Source: an uncultured Nocardioides sp.
GTDB taxonomy: Bacteria; Actinomycetota; Actinomycetes; Propionibacteriales; Nocardioidaceae
Direction of reading: 5' to 3'
Assembly (NCBI RefSeq): GCF_946885725.1
Contig: NZ_CAMPGZ010000218.1
Coordinates: 1-6,553, forward strand
Length of the DNA: 6,553 nt
In this document: piece after piece, positions 1-6,121 of the stretch
Numbering within the stretch: position 1 is the stretch's first letter
Layout of the letters: every line of letters starts with the position of its first letter
Made by a program: the position numbers and the translations under genes
Notes under the pieces: model-generated
Seen by the model: only the letters and a program-made list of their open reading frames with translations
What the model was told of the DNA's origin: nothing
Databases searched by the model: none

Positions 1-4
1 GCGG

Positions 5-354
5 TCAGTTTCTGCGGTAGGTGCGCCACATGTCTTGCATCCGTGCGACCTGCTGGGCGTGAACTGGTTCATGCACGCGTCGACGGAGTAGTCCATGAAG
101 TTGTGCACGCCGCCGGGCAGCGTCTCCTGGTGGACGACGACGCCGTCGCGGTCCGGGTACTGGCGCGCCGCCTGGGGTCGGGTCGACCAGCCGAGCACGG
201 CGCCGGCCCCGGGGCGGTCGGCTTCATCACGTACCGGCTCAGCGCGTCGGGGCCGCCGCGGTGCAGCGTTTGGCGCATCTGCAGGTCGTCGGCGCTGCCG
301 ATGGCGGCGGTGCGCCGTTGCTCGTTGCGGACTCGGGGTGTGGACCTCGTCGAA
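5..354 (-). pseudogene. Decayed M43-type (pappalysin-like) zinc metalloprotease, C-terminal part
   Basis: Three minus-strand blocks in different frames read together like the C-terminal half of an actinobacterial secreted M43 peptidase. Block A (about 335-205) has RVRNEQ and SADDLQMRQTLHRGGPDAL. Block B (about 203-55) has VLGWST, then DGVVVHQETLPGG, then VHNFMDYSVDACMNQF. Block C (about 54-5) has QVARMQDMWRTYRRN before a TGA at 5-7. The HNFMDY methionine-turn motif and the DACMxQF-x-QVARM ending are typical of the family. Apparent single-base shifts sit near 336, 203-208 and 54-55. LPGG joins directly to VHNFMDY near 108-112, so the HExxH zinc-binding helix and following residues are absent and no active enzyme is possible. 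Intact relatives are exported proteases. No start codon or signal peptide can be traced, and it has no evident link to the neighbouring polyamine operon. Family identification is from memory of conserved motifs, without alignment. Confidence 0.75.
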
Positions 355-373
355 GACTGCGGGCGCGAGCACG

Positions 374-553
374 TCATGGGTCGTAGGCGGCCAGCGGCAG
401 CAGGAACCACCGGTTCGGGATCGTCTCGGCCGCGGCTCCCTTCCTGCCCAGGTCGCTCACGGTGTGCACCTCGAGCGGCCCGCCGGTGCATACGACCGGC
501 TGGTCGGCGAGACCGGCAACGAGGCGGCGGCCATCACCGCCTGAGGGAGCCGG
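374..553 (-). other. Unidentified short reading frame after the dehydrogenase, possible gene remnant
   Basis: Between the dehydrogenase stop and the metalloprotease relic, one minus-strand frame is open down to a TGA at 374-376. It reads like real protein, with segments such as LVAGLADQPVVCTGGPLEVH and AAAETIPNRWFLLPLAAYDP. No convincing start codon or ribosome binding site is visible; upstream the frame runs into the dehydrogenase gene in another register. Adding one base near 375-378 would continue it as HDVLAPAVFDEVHT towards the metalloprotease relic, so it could be the decayed N-terminal half of the same gene, or the tail of a separate lost gene. I do not recognise the family. It may also be chance openness in GC-rich DNA. 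Confidence 0.2.
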
Positions 554-560
554 CTCAGGC
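539..560 (-). terminator. Inverted repeat spanning the patD stop codon, possible operon terminator
   Basis: The two arms GCCTGAG (539-545) and CTCAGGC (554-560) pair perfectly over 7 bp around an 8-base loop, and the 3' arm as written contains the dehydrogenase stop codon (555-557). No T-tract follows on the minus strand, so it does not look like a classic intrinsic terminator, although U-less hairpins are often proposed in actinobacteria. A second, overlapping candidate is GGCGG/CCGCC with a 6-base loop at 526-541; the two cannot fully form together. The position at the end of the operon supports the call, but short GC-rich inverted repeats are common by chance here. Confidence 0.3.
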
Positions 561-2012
561 CGGGCGGAACGAGTCGTGCGCCTCGCGCGCGGCGTGCTTG
601 ATCATCACGTGCTGCGTGGCGGTGTACTCCAGCACGGCCTCGTGGCTCATGTCCTTGCCGAAGCCGCTCGCCTTGACCCCGCCGTGCGGGGCCTCGGACG
701 CGATCGGCAGGTGGTCGTTGACCCAGGTCACGCCGGCCTCCAGCCGGTGCACGACCCGGAGCGCGCGGCCGACGTCGGAGGTCCACACCGACGAGGCGAG
801 GCCGTAGGCGTTGTCGTTGGCGAGCCGGACGGCCTCGTCCTCGGACTCGAACGGCACCAGGACGAGCACCGGCCCGAACACCTCGTCCTGCACGATCTCG
901 GAGTCCTGCGCGGCACCGACCACGAGGGTCGGCGGGTAGTAGCACCCCGGCCCCTCCGGTACGACGCCGCCGGTGAGGACCTTCGCGCCGGCGGCGACGG
1001 CGCGCTCCACGAAGCCGTGCACCCGGTCGCGCTGGCGCGCGGAGACCAGCGGGCCGATGTCCGTCGTGGTGTCGTGCGGGTCGCCGACCCGGATCTTCTG
1101 CATCTGCCCGGCGATCAGGTCGGCGAGCCGGTCGGCGACCGTGGCGTCGGCGTACACCCGGGTGGCGGCGGTGCAGTCCTGCCCAGAGTTGTACGTCGCG
1201 GCCATCGCCAGGCCGGCGGCGGTGGCCTCGAGGTCGGCGTCGGCGAACACCAGTGCGGGCGCCTTGCCGCCGAGCTCGAGGTGCACGCGGGTGGTCGTGG
1301 CGGCGGCGGTCTCCATGACCGCGCGACCGGCGGCGGTCGACCCGGTGACGGAGACCAGGGCGACGTCGGGGTGCCTCACCAGGGCCTGCCCGACGTCGGC
1401 GCCGCCAGTCACCACGTTGAGCACGCCGGCGGGCAGCCCGGCCTCCAGCGCGAGCCGGGCGAGGCGCAGCGTGGTGCCGGGCGTCTCGGGCGACGGCTTC
1501 AGCACGATCGTGTTGCCGGCGGCGAGGGCCGGGCCGAGCTTCCAGATCGCCATCACCAGCGGGAAGTTCCACGGTGCGATCCCGGCGACCACCCCGAGCG
1601 GCCGGCGGATCAGCATGGAGGTGTAGCCCTGGCTGAGCTCGCCGGCGCCGGAGCCCTCCAGCGAGCGGCCGGCCCCCGCGAAGAAGCGCAGGTTGTCGAC
1701 CGCGAACGGGAGCTCACCGTCGCGGAACACCGGCACCGGCTTGCCGGTTTCGGCGACCTCCAGCGCGGTGAGTGCGTCGGCGTCGGCGGCGATCGCGTCG
1801 GCGAGGGCCAACAGCTTCCCCGCCCGCTCCCCCGGCGTCAGCGCCGACCAGACCGGGAAGGCGGTCCGGGCCGCGGCGACCGCGTCCGCCACGTCCTCCA
1901 CGGTCCCGGCCTGGTAGGTCGAGCCCTCAGCACCCTTGGCCGGGTCGATGAGCGTGACCGCCTCACCGCGACCCTCGCGTGCGGCTCCGCCGACGTGCAC
2001 TCCGTGAGTCAT
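555..2012 (-). CDS. patD: 4-aminobutyraldehyde dehydrogenase, PatD type (NAD-dependent aldehyde dehydrogenase)
   Basis: A 485-residue aldehyde dehydrogenase, normal length for the family. It is expected to oxidise 4-aminobutyraldehyde (in equilibrium with 1-pyrroline) to GABA with NAD+ in the cytoplasm, the last step of putrescine breakdown. Visible motifs are PWNF (147-150, oxyanion Asn149), LKPSPETP (171-178, cofactor-binding Lys172), GSTAAGR (224-230, Rossmann turn), LELGGK (245-250, general base Glu246), NSGQDCTAATR with nucleophile Cys280, and EVFGPV (377-382). The GQDCTA signature and the C-terminal run YGLASSVWT...DVGRA, PHGG, FGKDMS and HVMIKH resemble E. coli PatD (YdcW) much more than PuuC, which from memory has GQVCIAGTR at the catalytic site. 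The ATG at 2010-2012 follows AGAGGG (2017-2022), which overlaps the previous stop; the gap between the genes is 9 nt. A related substrate such as 3-aminopropionaldehyde or betaine aldehyde cannot be excluded. Confidence 0.9.
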   Translation of the reverse strand: MTHGVHVGGAAREGRGEAVTLIDPAKGAEGSTYQAGTVEDVADAVAAARTAFPVWSALTPGERAGKLLALADAIAADADALTALEVAETGKPVPVFRDGELPFAVDNLRFFAGAGRSLEGSGAGELSQGYTSMLIRRPLGVVAGIAPWNFPLVMAIWKLGPALAAGNTIVLKPSPETPGTTLRLARLALEAGLPAGVLNVVTGGADVGQALVRHPDVALVSVTGSTAAGRAVMETAAATTTRVHLELGGKAPALVFADADLEATAAGLAMAATYNSGQDCTAATRVYADATVADRLADLIAGQMQKIRVGDPHDTTTDIGPLVSARQRDRVHGFVERAVAAGAKVLTGGVVPEGPGCYYPPTLVVGAAQDSEIVQDEVFGPVLVLVPFESEDEAVRLANDNAYGLASSVWTSDVGRALRVVHRLEAGVTWVNDHLPIASEAPHGGVKASGFGKDMSHEAVLEYTATQHVMIKHAAREAHDSFRPA

Positions 2013-2022
2013 CTGTCCCTCT
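2013..2022 (-). promoter_or_regulatory. patD ribosome binding site overlapping the upstream stop codon
   Basis: AGAGGG at 2017-2022 on the minus strand lies 4 nt before the patD ATG and overlaps the last base position of the oxidoreductase TGA (2022-2024). It is an imperfect match to the Shine-Dalgarno consensus. It supports the 2012 start and suggests that ribosomes finishing the oxidoreductase feed patD translation. Confidence 0.5.
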
Positions 2023-3422
2023 CAGCTGTTGAAGCCGACACCGAACTTGTCCATCGTGCGCAGCAGCGCACCCCGGCGGCCGCGCCGGTCCTCGCGCGCG
2101 AGCGCGGCGCGCGTCGTCTGCACCGCGGCCCAACGGGCCGGCTCCGGCGGGACCCTCAACGGCCTGCTCCGGCCCAGCGCCCTCGACGTGCGCACGCCCT
2201 CGCGGCCGGCGAGCAGGTCGAGCCCGACCCGCGCGCCGAACCGCGAGGCCGCGACGCCGAGCCCGGTGTAGCCGACGGCGTAGGCGACCCGGCCTCCCAG
2301 AGCCGTGCCGAACACCGGCGTGAACCGCGACGTCGTGTCGATGACGCCGGCCCACCGATGGCTCATCCGTACGTCCTCGAGCTGCGGGAATGTCTCGTGG
2401 AACTGCCGCGCCAGCAGCTCGTGCGACCGGTCGCGCTGCTCGCGGGTCGCGTCGGTGCGGTTGCCGAAGTAGTAGATGGCGTCGTAGCCGCCCCAGACGA
2501 TCCGGTCGTCGGCCGTGCGCCGGTAGTAGTGGAACTGGTTGCCTGCGTCGGTCAGTCCCTGGTTGAGCGTCCAGCCGATCCGGTCGAGCTGCTCGGCGGT
2601 CAGCGGTTCGGTGGCGAGCACGTGGTCCCACACCGGCAGCACGTAGGACCGGATCCGGCGCAGCAGCGGCGGGAACGCGTTGCTGGCCAGCAGCACCTGG
2701 TCGGTGCGGATCCGGCCGGTGCGCGTCACGCAGAGGACGTCGGCGCCGTCGCGGCGCAGGTCCGTGACCGGGCTGCGCTCGTGCAGCACGACGCCCTTCC
2801 GCAGCGCCACGTCGCGCAGCCCGGTGGTCATCGCGACCGGGTCGACGAGACCGCCCGCAGGTGTGACGAGGCCGGCGAGGTACGTCGGCGAGTGCACGTC
2901 GGCCCGCACCTCCGCCTCGCTCTGGTACGTCGAGCGCTCGCCGTACCGCTCGTGCAGGTCGTGCATCGCGCGGAGCGCCTCGACCTCGTGCGGCCGGGTG
3001 GCGACCGTGGTCTTGCCGCACAGGCGCAGGCCGGCCTCGACCTTCTCCTTGGCGAGATACTCGTCGATCTCGACGAGGTTCTGGTGACCGAGCCGGAGCA
3101 GCTCCGGCAGCTCGTCGGGCCAGGTGGCGACACCGTGCGCGAGCCCGTGCGTCAGGGACGCCGACACGAACCCGCCGTTGCGGCCGGAGGCTCCGGCCCC
3201 GACATGCTGCCCCTCGAGCAGGACGATCCGGCGGCCGGGGTGCTCCTCGGCGGCGTGCACGGCGGCCCAGAGCCCGGTGAGCCCGGCGCCGACGATGACG
3301 AGGTCGGCGCGCACCGTCCCGGCGACGGGGTCGGAGACCGGCGCCGGCTCGCGGCCCTCCCACCACACCGGCAGGGGCCGGGCTCCCGAGAGCAGGCTCA
3401 TGCGGTTTCCCGGGGCGGTCAT
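2022..3422 (-). CDS. FAD-dependent oxidoreductase, DAO family, PuuB-like polyamine oxidase
   Basis: A 466-residue flavoprotein of the D-amino-acid-oxidase fold, probably cytoplasmic. The FAD-binding Rossmann motif is GAGLTG (45-50), the acidic residue ending the second strand is Glu70, and GASGRNGGF (77-85) is the conserved FAD-contacting loop shared with E. coli PuuB. Further PuuB-like blocks are YYRRTADDRIVWGG (299-312), HRWAG (355-359) and the C-terminal FAD motif GYTGLGV (384-390). The family oxidises C-N bonds with O2, giving aldehyde, ammonia (or amine) and H2O2. Here the likely substrate is putrescine, gamma-glutamylputrescine or another imported polyamine, since the gene sits between potA and patD. 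No glutamate-putrescine ligase (PuuA) gene is in the window, so the exact substrate is open. The basic tail after about residue 445 extends past where PuuB ends. The ATG (3420-3422) overlaps the potA stop as ATGA; Met8 (3399-3401) is an alternative start. Confidence 0.88.
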   Translation of the reverse strand: MTAPGNRMSLLSGARPLPVWWEGREPAPVSDPVAGTVRADLVIVGAGLTGLWAAVHAAEEHPGRRIVLLEGQHVGAGASGRNGGFVSASLTHGLAHGVATWPDELPELLRLGHQNLVEIDEYLAKEKVEAGLRLCGKTTVATRPHEVEALRAMHDLHERYGERSTYQSEAEVRADVHSPTYLAGLVTPAGGLVDPVAMTTGLRDVALRKGVVLHERSPVTDLRRDGADVLCVTRTGRIRTDQVLLASNAFPPLLRRIRSYVLPVWDHVLATEPLTAEQLDRIGWTLNQGLTDAGNQFHYYRRTADDRIVWGGYDAIYYFGNRTDATREQRDRSHELLARQFHETFPQLEDVRMSHRWAGVIDTTSRFTPVFGTALGGRVAYAVGYTGLGVAASRFGARVGLDLLAGREGVRTSRALGRSRPLRVPPEPARWAAVQTTRAALAREDRRGRRGALLRTMDKFGVGFNS

Positions 3423-4438
3423 GCGCGCTCGTCCCGCACGACGACCTCGGTGGTCCAGGTCAGCGCGACGGCGGTGCCGCGCTCGAGGTCGGTCGCGCCG
3501 GGCAGCGACACCAGGAACGGCTTGTCGAGCGAGGGAACGTCGACGGCGACGTGACTGCTGCCGCCCTTGAACTGCACGTCCGCCACGACCCCGTCGAGCG
3601 AGCCGCCGGAGCCGGGCGCGAGCCGGACGTCCTCGGGTCGCACGACGACGACACCGCCGTCGGCGCGACCGCGGAGCAGGTTGCTGGTGCCGATGAAGTC
3701 GGCGACGAACAGGTTGGCCGGCCGGCGGTACATCTCCAGCGGGGACGCGACCTGCTGCACCCGGCCGTCGGTCATCACCGCGATCCGGTCGGCCATCGAC
3801 ATCGCCTCGTCCTGGTCGTGGGTGACCACGACGAAGGTGATGCCGACCTCGTGCTGGAGCCGCTTGAGCTCGAGCTGCATCTCGCCGCGGACCTTGCGGT
3901 CGAGCGCCGACAGCGGCTCGTCCAGGAGGAGCAGCCGCGGCCGCTTGACGATCGCGCGGGCCAGGGCGACGCGCTGCCGCTGGCCGCCGGACAGCTGCTT
4001 GGGCCGGCGCTTCGCGAGCGCGGTGAGGCCGACGGTCTCCAGCACCTCGGCCGTGCGACGGCGTACCTCGGCCCGGGGCAGCTTCTCCCGCTCGAGGCCG
4101 TAGGCGATGTTGCGCTCCACGGACATGTGCGGGAACAGCGCGTAGGACTGGAACATCAGGTTGACCGGGCGCTTGTTGGGCGGCAGGTCGAGCAGGTCGT
4201 CGCCGCCGAGCAGGATCGCCCCGCTGTCCGGCTGCTCGAACCCGGCGATCGACCGCAGCAGCGTGGTCTTGCCGCAGCCGGACGGGCCGAGCAGCGCGAA
4301 GAACTCGTTCTCGGCGATCGACAGCGACACGTGGTCGAGCGCGGTCACGTCGCCGAACGCGCGGCTGACGTCGGCGATCTCCAGCAGTGGCCGCGTGGTC
4401 GCGGCCGGTGCGGTGGTCGGGTCGGTCTCGGTCGTCAT
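3419..4438 (-). CDS. potA: Polyamine ABC transporter ATP-binding protein PotA
   Basis: A 339-residue ATPase that powers polyamine import at the inner face of the membrane. All nucleotide-binding motifs are present: Walker A GPSGCGKTT (51-59), Q-loop Gln97 in MFQSYALFPHMSV, ABC signature LSGGQRQR (149-156), Walker B LLLLDEP (169-175), D-loop SALD (177-180) and switch His207. About residues 250-339 form a TOBE domain of the kind that follows the ATPase in PotA, MalK and related importers, with VRPEDVRL at 266-273. The N-terminus carries a short Thr/Ala-rich lead before the first strand. The ATG (4436-4438) shares its A with the potC stop (TGATG), and GGAGGA lies at 4449-4454, 10 nt upstream. 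The same frame stays open upstream to 5167, but that part overlaps potC and lacks ABC features, so this start is preferred. The 3' end overlaps the oxidoreductase start. Confidence 0.95.
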   Translation of the reverse strand: MTTETDPTTAPAATTRPLLEIADVSRAFGDVTALDHVSLSIAENEFFALLGPSGCGKTTLLRSIAGFEQPDSGAILLGGDDLLDLPPNKRPVNLMFQSYALFPHMSVERNIAYGLEREKLPRAEVRRRTAEVLETVGLTALAKRRPKQLSGGQRQRVALARAIVKRPRLLLLDEPLSALDRKVRGEMQLELKRLQHEVGITFVVVTHDQDEAMSMADRIAVMTDGRVQQVASPLEMYRRPANLFVADFIGTSNLLRGRADGGVVVVRPEDVRLAPGSGGSLDGVVADVQFKGGSSHVAVDVPSLDKPFLVSLPGATDLERGTAVALTWTTEVVVRDERA

Positions 4439-5235
4439 CACTCTTCGGTCCTCCGGACGGTGCGTGCCGCGAACACGACGACGGCGATGCTGACGACGAC
4501 CAGCACGGTCGCCAGGGCGTTGATCTCGGGGGTGACGCCGACGCGGACCATCGAGTAGCCGGCGATCGGCAGGGTCTGCGTGGTCGGGCCCGCGGTGAAG
4601 AACGCGATCACGAACTCGTCGAGCGACATCGTGAAAACGAGCAGCGCACCCGCGACGACCGCGGGCAGGATCGCCGGCAGCGTCACCCGCACGAAGGTCG
4701 TGACGGCGCCTGCGCCGAGGTCGCGCGACGCCTCCTCCTCGGACAGGTCCATGCCGGCCAACCGCGCCCGGACAACGGCGACGACGAAGGCCGTGCCGAA
4801 CGCCGCGTGCGCGAGCAGGATCGTGACCGCGGACTTGGGGATCCCGACGGCGTAGAAGAACGCCAGCAGCCCGATCGCCAGCAGCAGGTCGGGCAGGATC
4901 GCCGGCGCCATCGCGGACGCTTCGAGCAGCCGGGACCGGGTGTGCCGGGCCAGCCCCACCGCGAGCAGCGTGCCGAGCACGGTCGCGATCACGGTCGCGC
5001 CGACCGCGACGAACAGGGAGGTCGCCAGCGCCGAGCGGATGCGCGCGTCGCCGGCGAGCTCGGCGTACCAGCGGAAGCTGAACCCGTCCCAGGAGTACGC
5101 CGACCCGCCGTCGTTGAACGACATCGCGACGAGCACGGCGATGGGCAGGTAGAGGAACGCGAAACACAGCAGCATCGGGACCCAGAGCAGTCCGGGCCCG
5201 GACCTGCGCGCGGTGGTGGCGCTAGGCACGGGCAC
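4438..5235 (-). CDS. potC: Polyamine ABC transporter permease PotC
   Basis: A 265-residue integral membrane permease (BPD_transp_1 / MetI-like fold), usual length for PotC. About six hydrophobic helices are visible: roughly 15-38, 69-95, 108-130, 136-158, 187-212 and 237-257. The cytoplasmic EAA loop that docks onto the ATPase reads EEASRDLGAGA (167-177) with RVTLPAILP following. SFNDGG (39-44) after helix 1 and the SLDEFVIAFFTAGP block (204-217) are typical of the PotC/YdcV group. It pairs with PotB to form the membrane channel. The longest start is a GTG at 5233-5235, with GGAGG only 3 nt upstream. The next in-frame GTG at 5227-5229 has a better spaced GGAGG (5 nt) and may be the true start. 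Either overlaps the potB stop (TAG, 5222-5224). The 3' end overlaps potA by one base. Confidence 0.93.
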   Translation of the reverse strand: MPVPSATTARRSGPGLLWVPMLLCFAFLYLPIAVLVAMSFNDGGSAYSWDGFSFRWYAELAGDARIRSALATSLFVAVGATVIATVLGTLLAVGLARHTRSRLLEASAMAPAILPDLLLAIGLLAFFYAVGIPKSAVTILLAHAAFGTAFVVAVVRARLAGMDLSEEEASRDLGAGAVTTFVRVTLPAILPAVVAGALLVFTMSLDEFVIAFFTAGPTTQTLPIAGYSMVRVGVTPEINALATVLVVVSIAVVVFAARTVRRTEE

Positions 5236-6121
5236 CTCCCTCCACGCGACGGGTCACGACCGCCTGCACGAGGAAGAGCAGCAGCAGCGCGAGCACGACG
5301 ACGAACGCCAGGACCGCACCGAACGGCCAGTCCTGCACCTTGAGGAACTGGTCGCGGATCAGGTTGCCGACCATGACGGTCTTGCCCCCGCCGAGCAGCT
5401 CGGGCACCACGAAGTTGCCGAGGCTCGGCACGAACACCAGGATCGACCCGGTGATCGCCCCCGGGAGGGTGAGCGGCAGCAGCACGCTCCAGAACGTGCG
5501 GAACCTCGTCGCGCCCAGGTTGGCCGACGCCTCCAGCTGCTCGGGGTCGACGCGCTCGATCGCGGCGTACAGCGGGAGCACCATCAGCGGCAGGTACGCG
5601 TAGACCAGCCCCACGACGACCGCACCCGGCGTGTAGAGCATCGTGAACCGGGCGTCGGTCAGTCCGAGGCCGACCAGCACGTCGTTGACGATGCCCTGCG
5701 TGTTGAGCAGGACGATCCAGGCGTACATCCGGATCAGGAAGTTCGTCCAGAACGGCACCACGACCAGCACCAGCGCGACCGTCCGCCAGCGCTCCGGCAG
5801 CTTGGTGATCGCGTACGCCGTCGGGTAGCCGATCAGCAGGGCCGCCAGCGTGGCGAGGAAGGCGAGGCCGAGCGAGCTCCACAGCACGTCGAGGTACAGC
5901 GGGTCGACGGCGCGGCGGAAGTTGTCCAGGCTCAGCGTCCACTCGACGCCGCCGAAACGGCCGCGAGTGGCGAACATGTACGCCAGCACGAGCAGCACGG
6001 GTGCTGCCACCAGCACGGCGTAGAAGACCAGGCCCGGCCCGAGCAAAGCCAGTGGCTCCCAGAGCCGGGCGAGGCGACGGCCACCGGGTCGCGGCCGTCG
6101 CCCCACCTCCGCTGCGGGCAT
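5222..6121 (-). CDS. potB: Polyamine ABC transporter permease PotB
   Basis: A 299-residue membrane permease of the PotB/YdcU group. A basic N-terminus (RRPRPGGRR, 8-16) precedes about six membrane helices near 24-50, 80-105, 114-140, 166-188, 217-240 and 266-290. PFWTNFLIRMYAW (123-135) and QDWPFGA (263-269) are blocks I associate with PotB-like subunits. The EAA loop is EASANLGATRFRTFW (197-211) followed by LPLTLPG, the contact site for PotA. With PotC it forms the heterodimeric translocation pathway. The ATG (6119-6121) shares one base with the stop of the binding-protein gene (TGATG). The closest purine-rich tract, GAGG at 6135-6138, is 13 nt away and weak, so translation probably depends on coupling with the upstream gene. 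Its TAG stop lies inside the start region of potC. Confidence 0.93.
   Translation of the reverse strand: MPAAEVGRRPRPGGRRLARLWEPLALLGPGLVFYAVLVAAPVLLVLAYMFATRGRFGGVEWTLSLDNFRRAVDPLYLDVLWSSLGLAFLATLAALLIGYPTAYAITKLPERWRTVALVLVVVPFWTNFLIRMYAWIVLLNTQGIVNDVLVGLGLTDARFTMLYTPGAVVVGLVYAYLPLMVLPLYAAIERVDPEQLEASANLGATRFRTFWSVLLPLTLPGAITGSILVFVPSLGNFVVPELLGGGKTVMVGNLIRDQFLKVQDWPFGAVLAFVVVLALLLLFLVQAVVTRRVEGGARA

Noticed and set aside
43..807. A 254-codon plus-strand frame in the region of the protease relic
   Set aside because: It runs through the antisense of both the relic and patD, has no family motif, and is Arg/Ala/Ser-rich.
457..1572. A 371-codon minus-strand frame overlapping patD
   Set aside because: It is an Arg/Ala/Gly-rich out-of-register translation of the dehydrogenase, which has complete catalytic motifs in the other frame.
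555..2012. Assignment of the dehydrogenase as PuuC (gamma-glutamyl-gamma-aminobutyraldehyde dehydrogenase)
   Set aside because: The active-site motif GQDCTA and the C-terminal PHGG...GKDMS...HVMIKH blocks fit PatD better than PuuC.
462..3554. A 1030-codon open frame on the plus strand
   Set aside because: It lies antisense to patD, the oxidoreductase and part of potA. Its composition is rich in Gly, Arg, His and Val with no recognisable domain, as expected for an antisense shadow of high-GC genes.
4439..5167. An N-terminal extension of potA continuing the frame to 5167
   Set aside because: The extension overlaps potC, reads as Arg-rich sequence without a domain, and a well-placed ATG with upstream GGAGGA exists at 4438.
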